Positions 39,677 through 48,861 of a DNA stretch of 64,000 nt are shown here, in pieces. The stretch lies in contig NZ_JAODNW010000010.1 of the NCBI RefSeq assembly GCF_025398255.1, positions 158,456 to 222,455 on the forward strand, in the 5' to 3' direction. Below the pieces are notes generated by a model. It had not been told where the DNA came from, made no database searches, and saw nothing but the letters and a program-made list of their open reading frames with translations. The translations under genes were made by a program, and so were the position numbers. Position 1 is the first letter of the stretch, and each line of letters begins with the position of its first letter. The stretch comes from Chelativorans intermedius. GTDB taxonomy: Bacteria; Pseudomonadota; Alphaproteobacteria; Rhizobiales; Rhizobiaceae.

Positions 39677-41329
39677 TCAGCGGTCCGAAACCTGCCAGCG
39701 CGGATTGATCCACGGCTCCTGATTGGACGGCGGCAGCAGCGGTCTGCCGAGAATGTGGTCGGCCGCCTTCTCGCCCACCATGATGGAAGGGGCATTGAGG
39801 TTGCCGTTGGTGATGCGCGGGAAAACGGAGGAACAGGCTACCCTGAGGCCCTCGACACCGATCACCCTCAGTTCCGGGTCGACCACGCTCATGGGGTCGT
39901 CCGGCGCGCCCATGCGGCAGGTGCCGCAGGGGTGATAGGCGCTTTCCACGTGCTCGCGGATGAAGTCGTCGAGCGCCTCGTCGCTGGTCGCCTCCTCGCC
40001 CGGCGCGATCTCGCGGCCGCGATAGGGCGCGAAGGCCGGCTGCGAGAAAATCTCGCGCGTCAGCCGGATGCAATGGCGGAAATCGGCCCAGTCTTCCTCA
40101 TGCGCCATGTAATTGAAGCGGATTTTCGGCGCGGCCCACGGATCGGGGGAGGCAAGGGTGACATTGCCGCGCGACTTCGAGCGCATCGGTCCCACATGGG
40201 CCTGGAAACCGTGCGTCTTCGCTGCCGCCTTTCCGTCATAGCGGATGGCGGCAGGCAGGAAGTGATACTGGATGTCGGGATATTCCACCCCCGCGCGCGA
40301 GCGCACGAAGGCCGCCGCCTCGAAATGGTTGGAAGCGCCAAGCCCGCTCTTGAAGAACAGCCACTGGGCGCCGATCAGCGCCTTCGACAGCAGCCCCAGG
40401 CTGGAATGCAGCGTAATCGGCTGCAGGCACTCCTGCTGGATATAGAGTTCCAGATGGTCCTGCAGGTTCTCGCCGACGCCCGGCCTGTCCGCCACCACAG
40501 CGATGCCATGGCGGCGCAGCTCCTGCGCCGGCCCGATGCCGGACAGCTTGAGCAGCTTGGGTGCGTTGATGGCCGATGCGGCGACGATCACTTCACGCCG
40601 CGCCTTAACGACTTGAATCGTCTTGTGAGCTTCGATCTCCACGCCCACGGCGCGTTGATTCTCTATCACAACGCGGCGCGCGAAGCCCCTGACAAGACTC
40701 ACGTTCTGCCGCCTCAGCGCCGGTTTCAGATAGGCATTGGCGGCAGACCACCGGCGGCCGTTGTGAATGGTCTGCTCCATGGCTGCAAAGCCTTCCTGCT
40801 TGGCGCCGTTGTAGTCGTCGGTCAGCTCGAACCCCGCCTGGCGGCCCGCCTCGATGAAGGCATCGTACAACGGATTGCGGCGCGGTCCGCGCTGCACATG
40901 CAGGGGGCCTTCCCGGCCACGCCAGCCGTCCTCGCCGGCCTTGGCGTTCTCCATGCGCTTGAAATAGGGCAGCACCTCCGCAAAGGACCATCCCCTGGCG
41001 CCGGCCTCGGCCCAATGGTCAAAGTCGCGCGCATGGCCGCGCACATAGACCATGCCATTGATGGAGGAGGAGCCGCCGATCACCTTGCCGCGCGGTGTGG
41101 CCAGCCGCCGCCCGCCCAGATGCGGCTCCGGCTCCGTTGTGTAGCCCCAGTCATAGCGCGCCATGTTCATGGGGAAGGAGAGGGCAGCCGGCATCTGGAT
41201 GAAGGGGCCGGCGTCGCTGCCGCCATATTCGATGACGATCACCGAATGCCTGCCGTCCTCCGACAGGCGGTAGGCGAGCGCCGAGCCTGCCGAGCCCGCC
41301 CCGACGATCACGTAATCGGCCTCAGCCAT
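39677..41329 (-). CDS. betA: Choline dehydrogenase BetA
   Basis: FAD-dependent GMC oxidoreductase of 550 residues that oxidises choline to betaine aldehyde. The dinucleotide motif [13 protein letters not shown] begins near residue 7. GMC signatures are [21 protein letters not shown] and [13 protein letters not shown], and the catalytic histidine is in [15 protein letters not shown]. The start at 41329 overlaps the betI stop by 8 bases; the longer frame lies wholly inside betI. Confidence 0.94.
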   Translation of the reverse strand: MAEADYVIVGAGSAGSALAYRLSEDGRHSVIVIEYGGSDAGPFIQMPAALSFPMNMARYDWGYTTEPEPHLGGRRLATPRGKVIGGSSSINGMVYVRGHARDFDHWAEAGARGWSFAEVLPYFKRMENAKAGEDGWRGREGPLHVQRGPRRNPLYDAFIEAGRQAGFELTDDYNGAKQEGFAAMEQTIHNGRRWSAANAYLKPALRRQNVSLVRGFARRVVIENQRAVGVEIEAHKTIQVVKARREVIVAASAINAPKLLKLSGIGPAQELRRHGIAVVADRPGVGENLQDHLELYIQQECLQPITLHSSLGLLSKALIGAQWLFFKSGLGASNHFEAAAFVRSRAGVEYPDIQYHFLPAAIRYDGKAAAKTHGFQAHVGPMRSKSRGNVTLASPDPWAAPKIRFNYMAHEEDWADFRHCIRLTREIFSQPAFAPYRGREIAPGEEATSDEALDDFIREHVESAYHPCGTCRMGAPDDPMSVVDPELRVIGVEGLRVACSSVFPRITNGNLNAPSIMVGEKAADHILGRPLLPPSNQEPWINPRWQVSDR

Positions 41330-41909
41330 GACGCAGACCTCCTGTACGCAGCGCGACATAATCCTCCACCAGCGCGATTGCCGATGCGGCGTCCGGCGGG
41401 CCGTCCTTGAGCGCGCGGCGGATGTAAAGCCCGTCGATCATCGCCGCGATTCCTTCGGCGGTGCGCTCTGCCTCGTCCCGCTCCAGCAACGGCCTGAGCG
41501 CGAAGACGAGGTTGGAATGCAGCCGCCGCGCATAGACGCGCAGAAGGCGCCTGAGCGCCGGCGTGCGCTGTGCAGCCACATAGAAGGCCAGCCATGCGGC
41601 GATGATCTCCGGCCGGAACTGCTTCTGTGAAAAGTTGACGGCGATGATGGCGCGCACCCGCGCAAGCCCCTCAAGCCCCGTCACCGCCTCGCCCAGGTCC
41701 CGCCCCAGCTCGGCCAGGATGTGGCGCATGGTGGCAAGGAGCAGATCCTCCTTGGCGCCGAAATAGTGATGCGCCAGGGCAGGGGAGACGCCGGCGCGGC
41801 CGGCAATCTCGGCCATGGTGACTTCGAGCGAGCCGCGCTCGCCGATGGCGTCGATGGCGGCATCAATGAGCGCGCGGCGGCGCAGGGGTTCCATTCCGAT
41901 CCTGGGCAT
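41322..41909 (-). CDS. betI: TetR-family repressor BetI
   Basis: Choline-responsive repressor of 195 residues. The TetR helix-turn-helix (about residues 9-55) includes [32 protein letters not shown] wording (here [22 protein letters not shown]), diagnostic for BetI. It is the first gene of betI-betA-betB. A perfect 16 bp palindrome lies 19 bases upstream of its start, consistent with autorepression. Confidence 0.93.
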   Translation of the reverse strand: MPRIGMEPLRRRALIDAAIDAIGERGSLEVTMAEIAGRAGVSPALAHHYFGAKEDLLLATMRHILAELGRDLGEAVTGLEGLARVRAIIAVNFSQKQFRPEIIAAWLAFYVAAQRTPALRRLLRVYARRLHSNLVFALRPLLERDEAERTAEGIAAMIDGLYIRRALKDGPPDAASAIALVEDYVALRTGGLRHG

Positions 41910-41928
41910 GGGGATGGTTTATTATTGA

Positions 41929-41944
41929 TTGATTGATCAATCAA
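41929..41944. promoter_or_regulatory. BetI operator
   Basis: TTGATTGATCAATCAA is a perfect 16 bp palindrome directly upstream of betI, very similar to the ATTGA...TCAAT dyads bound by BetI in other proteobacteria. It also lies upstream of the divergent SDR gene, which may share the control. Confidence 0.85.
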
Positions 41945-42097
41945 GAAAAAAGTGACAGGCTCCGCAGGGAGCGGACGTGCAAAGGCAAGGTGCGAGACCC
42001 GCGACCGCGCCATCGCGATGTGTTATCAATGAAAGCCGCACAGGGAATCGGCCATGGCGTCAGTGTCATGCACCCGCCCCGTCGGGCGGAGGGAAGG

Positions 42098-42841
42098 ATG
42101 AACAGGACGGCCGTCGTCACCGGCGGTGCCTCCGGCGTTGGCCTTGCCGTGGCCGAGCGCCTTCTCGACGATGGCTGGTATGTGGCGCTCATCGATTCCG
42201 ATCGCGCTGCGCTTGCCGAGGCGGAGGACCGGCTTGCCGGCGAGGAGGCCGTCTTTCTCGCCGCCGACGTTACCGACGAGGACGAGGTGGCCGAAGCCTT
42301 CGATGCGGCGGTGGACGCGCACGGGCTGCTTTCCGCCCTCGTCAACTGCGCCGGCATCCGCCGCGAAACACCCTTCGAGGAGACGAGTGCCGAGCTGTTC
42401 CGGCAGCTTCTCGACATCAATCTGGTTGGCACGCTGGTTGCCTCCCAGGCGGCGCTTGCGCGCATGGGCGAGGGGCTGTCGATCGTCAATCTCGCCTCCG
42501 TCAGCGGCCTGCGCGCCAATGGCGGCAATGCCGCCTATGGTGCCTCGAAGGCCGGCGTGAAGCTGATGAGCGAGGTCATGGCGCTGGAGCTTGCCGCGCG
42601 CGGCGTGCGCGTCAATTGCGTGGCCGCCGGCCTGGTGGAGACCTCGCCATCCGCGTTCGACGAGGATATGGAGCGCCGGCGCGCCTGGCTCGCGGCAACG
42701 CCCCAGCGCCGCGCCGCCGAGCCGGGAGACATCGCCGCGGCGGTTGCCTATCTGCTTTCGGAGGAGGCGGGCTTCGTCACCGGCCATACACTGGTGGTGG
42801 ATGGCGGCTTCTGCGTGGCCGATCTCTCGCGCCCCGACTGA
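42098..42841 (+). CDS. Short-chain dehydrogenase/reductase of unknown substrate
   Basis: SDR oxidoreductase of 247 residues with the NAD(P) motif TGGASGVGLAVAE, NCAGIRRE, catalytic Ser in NLASVSGLRANGG, and YGASK with Tyr and Lys. The ATG at 42098 follows GGAGGGAAGG. Asp at the end of the second strand (LIDSD) suggests NAD preference. It is divergent from betI. Its 3' end overlaps a convergent DUF3750 gene by 94 bases. The substrate cannot be read from the sequence. Confidence 0.82.
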   Translation: MNRTAVVTGGASGVGLAVAERLLDDGWYVALIDSDRAALAEAEDRLAGEEAVFLAADVTDEDEVAEAFDAAVDAHGLLSALVNCAGIRRETPFEETSAELFRQLLDINLVGTLVASQAALARMGEGLSIVNLASVSGLRANGGNAAYGASKAGVKLMSEVMALELAARGVRVNCVAAGLVETSPSAFDEDMERRRAWLAATPQRRAAEPGDIAAAVAYLLSEEAGFVTGHTLVVDGGFCVADLSRPD

Positions 42842-43590
42842 GCCGATGCCGTTCCCCATGGCGCGATGCGGCCGAAGCCGGGAAGCTTGAGCGCCGGGCG
42901 CAGAATGTCGATGCCGGCCACAAGCCCCAGAAAGTTGATCTCCAGCCCCGTGTCGCGTCCCAGCGCAAGCCCCGCATAGCCGCCCAGGGAGAGGCGGTAG
43001 TCCGTCCAGTCCGCATCGTGCTCGAACACCAGAAGGCCCGGGCGATAGTCGCGGCCGATGGCGTGGGGCGGCAAGGAGGCGCCGAGTGCGGGCACGGCGT
43101 TCAGCACATGCGCGACGAAGGAGTTTGAGTTCGGACCCGGCCAGATCACGTAGTCGCCGGGCCGGGACCACGGATAGCGCTCGATGGCCGCGCGCACCTG
43201 CGGCATCAGCCGTTCGGCCTGCGCGCCCGTCACAGCCTTCACCACAAAGGGCGGGTTGGAATACCACAGCCCGTCGGGCGGATGGGCGTTGCGGCGCACC
43301 GGCCGGCCCCAGCCCACCTTCTCGTAGCGTTCATAGGCGCCGCCCTGCGGCTTGAGCACGATCCAGCTATGCACGGACAAAGCGCCCTTCATGCCGCCGG
43401 TGCGTGCCGCCAGCACATAGATGGCCGCTTGCGGGTCTTCCTTGGCAGGTGGCAGCAGGCCGGAGGCGCTCCAGTCCGCCGTGCGCCAGGAAGAGGGGCG
43501 TTCCTTCACCGCCCACCAGCCGGCGAAGACACCCGCAGGCAGAAGGAAAAGGAAGAGAACAAGGATCGCAAGACGCTTGATTTTCCGCAC
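42748..43590 (-). CDS. DUF3750-family membrane-anchored protein
   Basis: A 280-residue protein with one N-terminal membrane segment (LAILVLFLFLLPAGVFAGWW) and a conserved DUF3750-type domain (HSWIVLKPQG, ERYPWSRPGDYVIWPGPNSNSFVAHVL, HAIGRDY). No function is established. The HSW, GPNSNSF and H residues look like a papain-like/permuted peptidase arrangement, but this is speculative. The last ~30 residues are the antisense of the SDR gene, so the C-terminus may be poorly constrained. Confidence 0.75.
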   Translation of the reverse strand: MRKIKRLAILVLFLFLLPAGVFAGWWAVKERPSSWRTADWSASGLLPPAKEDPQAAIYVLAARTGGMKGALSVHSWIVLKPQGGAYERYEKVGWGRPVRRNAHPPDGLWYSNPPFVVKAVTGAQAERLMPQVRAAIERYPWSRPGDYVIWPGPNSNSFVAHVLNAVPALGASLPPHAIGRDYRPGLLVFEHDADWTDYRLSLGGYAGLALGRDTGLEINFLGLVAGIDILRPALKLPGFGRIAPWGTASAQSGRERSATQKPPSTTSVWPVTKPASSESR

Positions 43591-43659
43591 GGCACCCGTT
43601 CTTTACCCCATGCCTGTAGCGGCATACAGCAAAATGATCCCTGCAATCGTGGTGAGAGC

Positions 43660-44691
43660 ATGGCAAATCCCATTCTGGTCGAGGCGCTGCGCGGCGGCGT
43701 CGTGGAAAGCCGCCATCGCGGCGCTGTCGCGGTGGTCGATGCCGATGGCGGCACGGTGCTTTCCCTCGGAGAGGTGGAAAGGCCCGTCTTTCCCCGCTCG
43801 GCGGTAAAGGCCATCCAGGCTCTGCCGCTCATCGAAAGCGGCACCGCCGATGCCTTGCGTTTCGGCAATCGCGAGATCGCGCTTGCCTGCGCCTCGCACA
43901 CCGGCGAGCCGGCGCATGTGGAGCTGGCGCGCGCCATGCTCGCCCGCGTCGGCCTCGACGAAACCGCCCTCGAATGCGGCGCCCACTGGCCCACCAGCCA
44001 TGAGGCGACGATCGCGCTCGCCCGCCAGGGCGGCTCACCGGGGGCGCTGCACAACAACTGTTCGGGCAAGCATTCGGGCTTTCTGTGTACCTGCGTTCAG
44101 GCTGGCATCGACCATCGCGGCTATGTGGGCCAGGGCCACCCGCTCCAGGACATGGTGCGCGAGGCGCTGGAAGGGGTGACGGGCGCCGTCCATGCCGTCG
44201 ATGCCTGCGGCACGGATGGCTGTTCCATCCCCACCTATGCGGTGCCGCTGATGGCGCTGGCGCGGGGTTTCGCGCGCATGGCGTCCGGCGCCGGCCTTTC
44301 TGCGGCCCGCGCCGCCGCTGCGAAGCGCCTCTTCGCCGCCTGCACGGCCGAACCGTTCTATGTGGCCGGCACCGGCTGCGCCGACACGGCGATGATGCAG
44401 GCAGGCGGCGGCCGACTCTTCACCAAGGGCGGCGCGGAAGGTGTCTTTTGCGCCGCCATTCCCGAGTTGGGCCTCGGCATTGCCATCAAATGCGATGACG
44501 GTGCGGGGCGGGCGGCCGAGGTGATGATCGCCGCTACCCTTGCCCGGCTTCTGCCCGAGGGAGATCGCCTGCGCACCGCGCTTGCGGCCATGGCCGAGCC
44601 GACGCTGAAGAACTGGCGCGGCATCGAGGTGGGTGGCCTGCGGCCTGCCGGCCCGCTTGCCCCGCAGCGCCCGGCGGACATGACTCGATGA
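43660..44691 (+). CDS. L-asparaginase II (Rhizobium-type, ReAV-like)
   Basis: Class 3 asparaginase of 343 residues that deamidates asparagine to aspartate. Features known from Rhizobium etli ReAV are conserved at nearly the same numbers: Ser47-Lys50 (PRSAVK), Ser79 (CASHTGE), the zinc residues in NNCSGKHSG and DACGTDGCSIP, and the second lysine in AIKCDDGAGRA. It is probably cytoplasmic. Divergent from the DUF3750 gene, it stands alone in its direction before the metallopeptidase. Confidence 0.88.
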   Translation: MANPILVEALRGGVVESRHRGAVAVVDADGGTVLSLGEVERPVFPRSAVKAIQALPLIESGTADALRFGNREIALACASHTGEPAHVELARAMLARVGLDETALECGAHWPTSHEATIALARQGGSPGALHNNCSGKHSGFLCTCVQAGIDHRGYVGQGHPLQDMVREALEGVTGAVHAVDACGTDGCSIPTYAVPLMALARGFARMASGAGLSAARAAAAKRLFAACTAEPFYVAGTGCADTAMMQAGGGRLFTKGGAEGVFCAAIPELGLGIAIKCDDGAGRAAEVMIAATLARLLPEGDRLRTALAAMAEPTLKNWRGIEVGGLRPAGPLAPQRPADMTR

Positions 44692-44745
44692 TCCGGTTCG
44701 GCTAACGTCCAAAAAAAGTGGGGGGCGAAGGCAGGAGAAGCAGTC

Positions 44746-45633
44746 ATGCGCTGGAGAGGGCGCCGTCAGAGCACCAATGTCGAGGATCGCCGCGGGCGCA
44801 CCGCCGGCCGGCCCTTCCCAGGCGGGCGAATCCGCCTGCCCATCGGCCGGGCAGGTGGCGGAAAGGGTGGCCTGTCCACCATCGTCATTCTCGTCATCCT
44901 GTTCTTCGGCCTGCGTGCCGTCGGCATCGACCCTATGGAGATGCTGGCCGAGAATCCTGCTGCGGGCGGCGGTGCCGTCCAGCGCAGCGCCGCCAATGAC
45001 GAGATGAGCCAGTTCGTCCGCGTGGTCCTGGCCGAGACCGAGGACGTCTGGCACGACCTTTTCTCGGCGCAGGGCGCCACCTATCCCGAGCCTGCGCTTG
45101 TCCTGTTCGCCGGGCACATTGGCTCGGCCTGCGGCTTTGCCTCCTCCGCGGTGGGACCCTTCTATTGCCCGACCGACAGCAAGGTCTATCTCGATCTCGA
45201 TTTCTTCGATCAGCTTGCGCGCCGTTTCGGCGCCGCCGGCGATTTCGCCCGCGCCTATGTGGTCGCCCACGAGGTGGGCCATCACGTGCAGAACGTCATC
45301 GGCGTGCTGCCGCGTTTCAACGAGATGCGGCGCAGCATGAGCCAGGCCGAGGCCAACGCCATGTCCATACGCGTGGAGCTGCAGGCCGATTGCTTCGCCG
45401 GCATCTGGGCGCACCATACGGCGCAGAAGGGGCTGCTCGAGGAAGGCGATATCGAGGAGGCGCTGAACGCGGCCCATCAGATCGGCGACGATACGCTGCA
45501 GCGGCGCACCCAGGGCTATGTGGTGCCCGAAAGCTTCAACCACGGCACGTCCGAGCAGCGCAAGTACTGGTTTGCCCGCGGCCTCGAAACCGGCCGGCTG
45601 AGCGCCTGCGATACCTTCAACGGTCCGATCTGA
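44746..45633 (+). CDS. Putative neutral zinc metallopeptidase (YpfJ family)
   Basis: A 295-residue protein with a positively charged N-terminus, one membrane anchor (GLSTIVILVILFFGLRAVG) and a periplasmic peptidase-like domain. The zinc motif HEVGHHVQN and the downstream VELQADCFAGIWAHH are typical of PF04228. Substrates are unknown for the family. The ATG at 44746 follows GGAGAAG. It is convergent with carA. Confidence 0.88.
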   Translation: MRWRGRRQSTNVEDRRGRTAGRPFPGGRIRLPIGRAGGGKGGLSTIVILVILFFGLRAVGIDPMEMLAENPAAGGGAVQRSAANDEMSQFVRVVLAETEDVWHDLFSAQGATYPEPALVLFAGHIGSACGFASSAVGPFYCPTDSKVYLDLDFFDQLARRFGAAGDFARAYVVAHEVGHHVQNVIGVLPRFNEMRRSMSQAEANAMSIRVELQADCFAGIWAHHTAQKGLLEEGDIEEALNAAHQIGDDTLQRRTQGYVVPESFNHGTSEQRKYWFARGLETGRLSACDTFNGPI

Positions 45634-45651
45634 AGCCCTGAGCGTGCGCCT

Positions 45652-46854
45652 TCAGCGTTCTGCCAGTGCCGGCTCTCCCCGCCGCTCGCGGATGAGATTG
45701 GCAAACCGGCGGAAGAGATAGTGCGAGTCCTGCGGCCCGGGAGAGGCTTCCGGGTGGTGCTGGACGGAGAAGACCGGCCGGCCCTTCAGCGCAATCCCGC
45801 AATTGGAGCCGTCGAAGAGGGAGACGTGCGTCTCCTCCACGCCGTCCGGCAGGCTCTTTCCATCCACCGCGAAGCCGTGATTCATCGACACGATCTCCAC
45901 CTTGCCGGTGGTGTGATCCTTGACCGGATGGTTGGCTCCATGGTGGCCCTGGTGCATCTTCACCGTTCTGGCGCCAAGCGCCAGCGCCAGCATCTGATGC
46001 CCGAGGCAGATGCCGAAGATCGGGATGTCGTGCTTCAGAAGCTCGCGGATCATCGGCACCGCATATTCGCCCGTCGCCGCGGGGTCGCCCGGCCCGTTGG
46101 AGAGGAAGATGCCGTCCGGCTTCATGGCCAGAATGTCCTCCGCCGTGCTGGTGGCCGGCACCACCGTCACCTCCGCGCCCAGGCTTGCAAGCAGTCGCAG
46201 GATGTTGCGCTTCACGCCATAATCGACGGCGACGATGTGCATCCCGGTTTCGTCGGCGGTGCCGAAACCCTCGTCCCACACCCACGGCGTCTCCTTCCAG
46301 GTGGAGGACTGGCCGGAGGTCACCTGCTTGGCCAGGTCCAGCCCGACGAGACCGCTCCATGCCCTGGCTTCGGCCTTCAGCGTCTCGATGTCGAACTGTC
46401 CATCCGGCGCGTGGGCGATGACCGCGTTGGCAGCGCCCTTCTCGCGCAGAAGCGTGGTCAGCGCCCGTGTGTCCATACCCGAAAGCGCCACGATGCCGCG
46501 CCGCTTCAGCCACGCATCCAGATGCTCGCCCGCGCGGTAGTTGGACGGCCCGGTGACATCGGCGCGGAAGATGGCGCCCACCGCACCGGCGCGCTGGGCG
46601 GGGTGCAGGTCCTCGATGTCCTCGTCATTCGCCCCCACATTGCCGATATGCGGAAAGGTGAAGGTGACGATCTGGCCGGCATAGGAGGGATCGGTGAGAA
46701 TTTCCTGGTAGCCCGTGAGTGCGGTGTTGAAGCAGACCTCGCCCACCGCCTTGCCGCTCGCACCCAGCCCCATGCCCTCGACCACCGTGCCGTCGGCCAG
46801 CACCAGGAGCGCCGTTGGCTTGGTTTCGCTCCAGGGGGCGCTTGTCGTCGCCAT
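45652..46854 (-). CDS. carA: Carbamoyl-phosphate synthase small subunit CarA
   Basis: Glutamine amidotransferase subunit of 400 residues supplying ammonia for carbamoyl phosphate (arginine and pyrimidine synthesis). The N-terminal CPSase domain contains [22 protein letters not shown]; the C-terminal class I amidotransferase has nucleophile Cys in [10 protein letters not shown] and His/Glu in [14 protein letters not shown] 46854 is preferred by homology. carB is not adjacent. A good σ70-type promoter lies at 46986-47014. Confidence 0.96.
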   Translation of the reverse strand: MATTSAPWSETKPTALLVLADGTVVEGMGLGASGKAVGEVCFNTALTGYQEILTDPSYAGQIVTFTFPHIGNVGANDEDIEDLHPAQRAGAVGAIFRADVTGPSNYRAGEHLDAWLKRRGIVALSGMDTRALTTLLREKGAANAVIAHAPDGQFDIETLKAEARAWSGLVGLDLAKQVTSGQSSTWKETPWVWDEGFGTADETGMHIVAVDYGVKRNILRLLASLGAEVTVVPATSTAEDILAMKPDGIFLSNGPGDPAATGEYAVPMIRELLKHDIPIFGICLGHQMLALALGARTVKMHQGHHGANHPVKDHTTGKVEIVSMNHGFAVDGKSLPDGVEETHVSLFDGSNCGIALKGRPVFSVQHHPEASPGPQDSHYLFRRFANLIRERRGEPALAER

Positions 46855-46985
46855 CTCAAATCTCCATCTTATAGGCTGGCCTTGAAATATTGCCCGCACT
46901 GGGTCATATGGCCCGGCACGACAGACCGGGAGACGGTGCGAAACCGCAAACCGGGCAAACACGATGCGGGCCCATGCGGGCGCGG

Positions 46986-47014
46986 ACAATAGAGGATGGC
47001 CAGCACGCGGTCAA
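46986..47014 (-). promoter_or_regulatory. Promoter of carA
   Basis: On the minus strand TTGACC and TATTGT are separated by 17 bases, leaving a leader of roughly 125 bases before the carA ATG. No obvious attenuator was seen in the leader. Confidence 0.6.
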
Positions 47015-47139
47015 TCGCCGCGAGAAAATGGCTTGCAAAGAATTAACGCAAGAATTCCAGTGGCTTACGAAAACAGAAAACCCTTTGCGTCGCAGGGCGG
47101 TCAGCGTTATGGTCGCCATTGCGACGGGAGATGAATGCC

Positions 47140-47589
47140 ATGCGCGAGAAAATCGCCCAGGCGCTGAAAGACGCCGTTGAGAAGCAGGACAAACGACGTG
47201 TCGCGACGCTGCGCCTGATCCAGACGGCCATCAAGGATCGCGACATCGCCAATCGCGGGGCCGGCAAGGATCCGGTAAGCGATGACGACATCATGGAAAT
47301 CCTGACGCGAATGGTAAGGCAGCGGCAGGAATCGGCCAAGGGCTTCGAGGAGGGCAACCGCCTCGAGCTTGCCGAGCAGGAGCGCGAGGAGATCGGGATC
47401 ATCTCCGAGTTCCTGCCCCGCCCGCTGAACGAGGACGACATGCGCCAGGTTTGCGCCGAGGTGGTCCACGAGGTGGGCGCAGACGGCCTGCGCGACATGC
47501 GACGCTGCATGAACGCGTTGAAGGAGAAGTTCCCCGGCCGCATGGACCTCGGCAAGGCCAGCGGCATCGTCAAGCAGATGCTGCGCTAG
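47140..47589 (+). CDS. GatB/YqeY domain protein
   Basis: A 149-residue helical protein (EKIAQALKDAVEKQDKRRVATLRLI...) of the YqeY family, related to the tail of the amidotransferase subunit GatB and thought to interact with tRNA. Its precise role is unknown. The ATG at 47140 has GGGAG at good spacing; an ATG at 47131 sits directly on the ribosome site. It is divergent from carA, and its TAG stop is the first triplet of repeat copy B. Confidence 0.9.
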   Translation: MREKIAQALKDAVEKQDKRRVATLRLIQTAIKDRDIANRGAGKDPVSDDDIMEILTRMVRQRQESAKGFEEGNRLELAEQEREEIGIISEFLPRPLNEDDMRQVCAEVVHEVGADGLRDMRRCMNALKEKFPGRMDLGKASGIVKQMLR

Positions 47590-47692
47590 ACCGGTTCATC
47601 GTTTCAATGAAACGCTGATCCGGTCCATCTGTCTGTTTTGCCGCATTTGCGCGACGCCAGATGATTCCATCTGGCTGCAAAATGCTGTAGCC
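47587..47692. repeat. RIME1-like palindromic intergenic element, copy B
   Basis: Inverted relative to copies A and C. It begins TAGACCGG, so the yqeY stop codon is part of the element, and runs to AATGCTGTAGC. Both palindromes are intact (CGTTTCAATGAAACG and CCAGATG/CATCTGG). It lies between convergent yqeY and corA and may act as a bidirectional terminator or RNA stabiliser. Confidence 0.88.
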
Positions 47693-47797
47693 GCTCTTCT
47701 CAGGTTCGAGGTGGCCGCGCACTCGCGGGTTGCGGCAATCCTGTCTTGCTCGTCCGCCGGGCGGCCCGGCTTCGTGGGCTGCGCGTGGCCGCCGCGT

Positions 47798-48790
47798 CTA
47801 CAGCCACCCCTTCCGGCGGAAGTAGAACAGCGGCAGAATGGCCGACACCACCATGGCAAGCAGCGCCGCCGGATAGCCCCACGTCTCGTCGAGTTCCGGC
47901 ATGAAATGGAAGTTCATGCCGTAGATGGAAGCGATGAGCGTGGGTGGCATCAGCCCCACGGCGGCGACGGAAAAGATCTTGATGATGGCGTTCTGCTCCA
48001 CCGAGATCAGCCCGACGATCGTATCGAGCAGGAAGGTGGTCTTGTTCGACAGGAAGTCGACATAGTTTTCCAAGGATTGCATATCGCGCTCCAGCGATTT
48101 GATCCACACCCGTGATTCCCGGCGCGACTCCCCGCTTTCCACCGCGGCGCGGACATAGGCGAGCAGCCGGCTGATGCCCGACAGGCTCTCGCGCACCTTG
48201 GAAAGAAAGGTGCCCTGGCCGCCGATGCGCGTCAGCAGCCGGCGGAACTCCTTGGTGCTCATCGGGCGGTCGGCGCCCTGCCGGTGAAAGATGGCCTGCG
48301 AGGCGGTCTCGATCTCTTCCGTCACGCCTTCCAGTATGTCGGCCAGCCGGTCCGTCGCCGCCTCGACGATGCCCAGCATGACCGAGAGCCCGCCGCTGCC
48401 GGGCGCGAGGAGCCCGCTGCCGGGCTTGCAGGCACGGCCAGCATAGAGCGCGATGGCCTTCGGCTCGCTGTAGCGTACGGTGACAAGCCGTCGGCCGGTG
48501 AGGATGAAGGAAACGGGCGCGATTCTCCGCTGTTCCTTGCCCACGGCATGAAGCAGCGGCACGGTGAGGTATTTCACCCCGCCTTCGGTGTAGAAGCGGC
48601 TCGACTCCTCGATCTCGACCATGTCCTCGGTGGTGGGAATGGCCGCGCCCGTCCAGCCCTCCACGGCCTGGTCTTCCTCGGGAGTGGGGTTGAGCAGGTC
48701 GATCCAGAGCGCATTGTCGGGCAGCGAATCCGTCGGCTGCAGGTCGACCTGGCGAAGATGATCATCCTCGATGCAATACACCTGAATCAT
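47798..48790 (-). CDS. corA: CorA-family magnesium transporter
   Basis: Inner-membrane divalent-cation channel of 330 residues. A long N-terminal cytoplasmic domain is followed by two C-terminal membrane helices; the first ends with the selectivity motif YGMNF (IASIYGMNFHFMPE). Helical stretch LERDMQSLENYVDFLSNKTTFLLDTIVGLIS is the stalk helix. Mg2+ (possibly Co2+/Ni2+) transport is inferred from the family. Confidence 0.93.
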   Translation of the reverse strand: MIQVYCIEDDHLRQVDLQPTDSLPDNALWIDLLNPTPEEDQAVEGWTGAAIPTTEDMVEIEESSRFYTEGGVKYLTVPLLHAVGKEQRRIAPVSFILTGRRLVTVRYSEPKAIALYAGRACKPGSGLLAPGSGGLSVMLGIVEAATDRLADILEGVTEEIETASQAIFHRQGADRPMSTKEFRRLLTRIGGQGTFLSKVRESLSGISRLLAYVRAAVESGESRRESRVWIKSLERDMQSLENYVDFLSNKTTFLLDTIVGLISVEQNAIIKIFSVAAVGLMPPTLIASIYGMNFHFMPELDETWGYPAALLAMVVSAILPLFYFRRKGWL

Positions 48791-48861
48791 GGCAAACTCC
48801 TCGTTTGGCCATACCGGCCCACCCCCGCTTGCGGTTTCGCAAGGATAGGTGCCAAAAGGTT

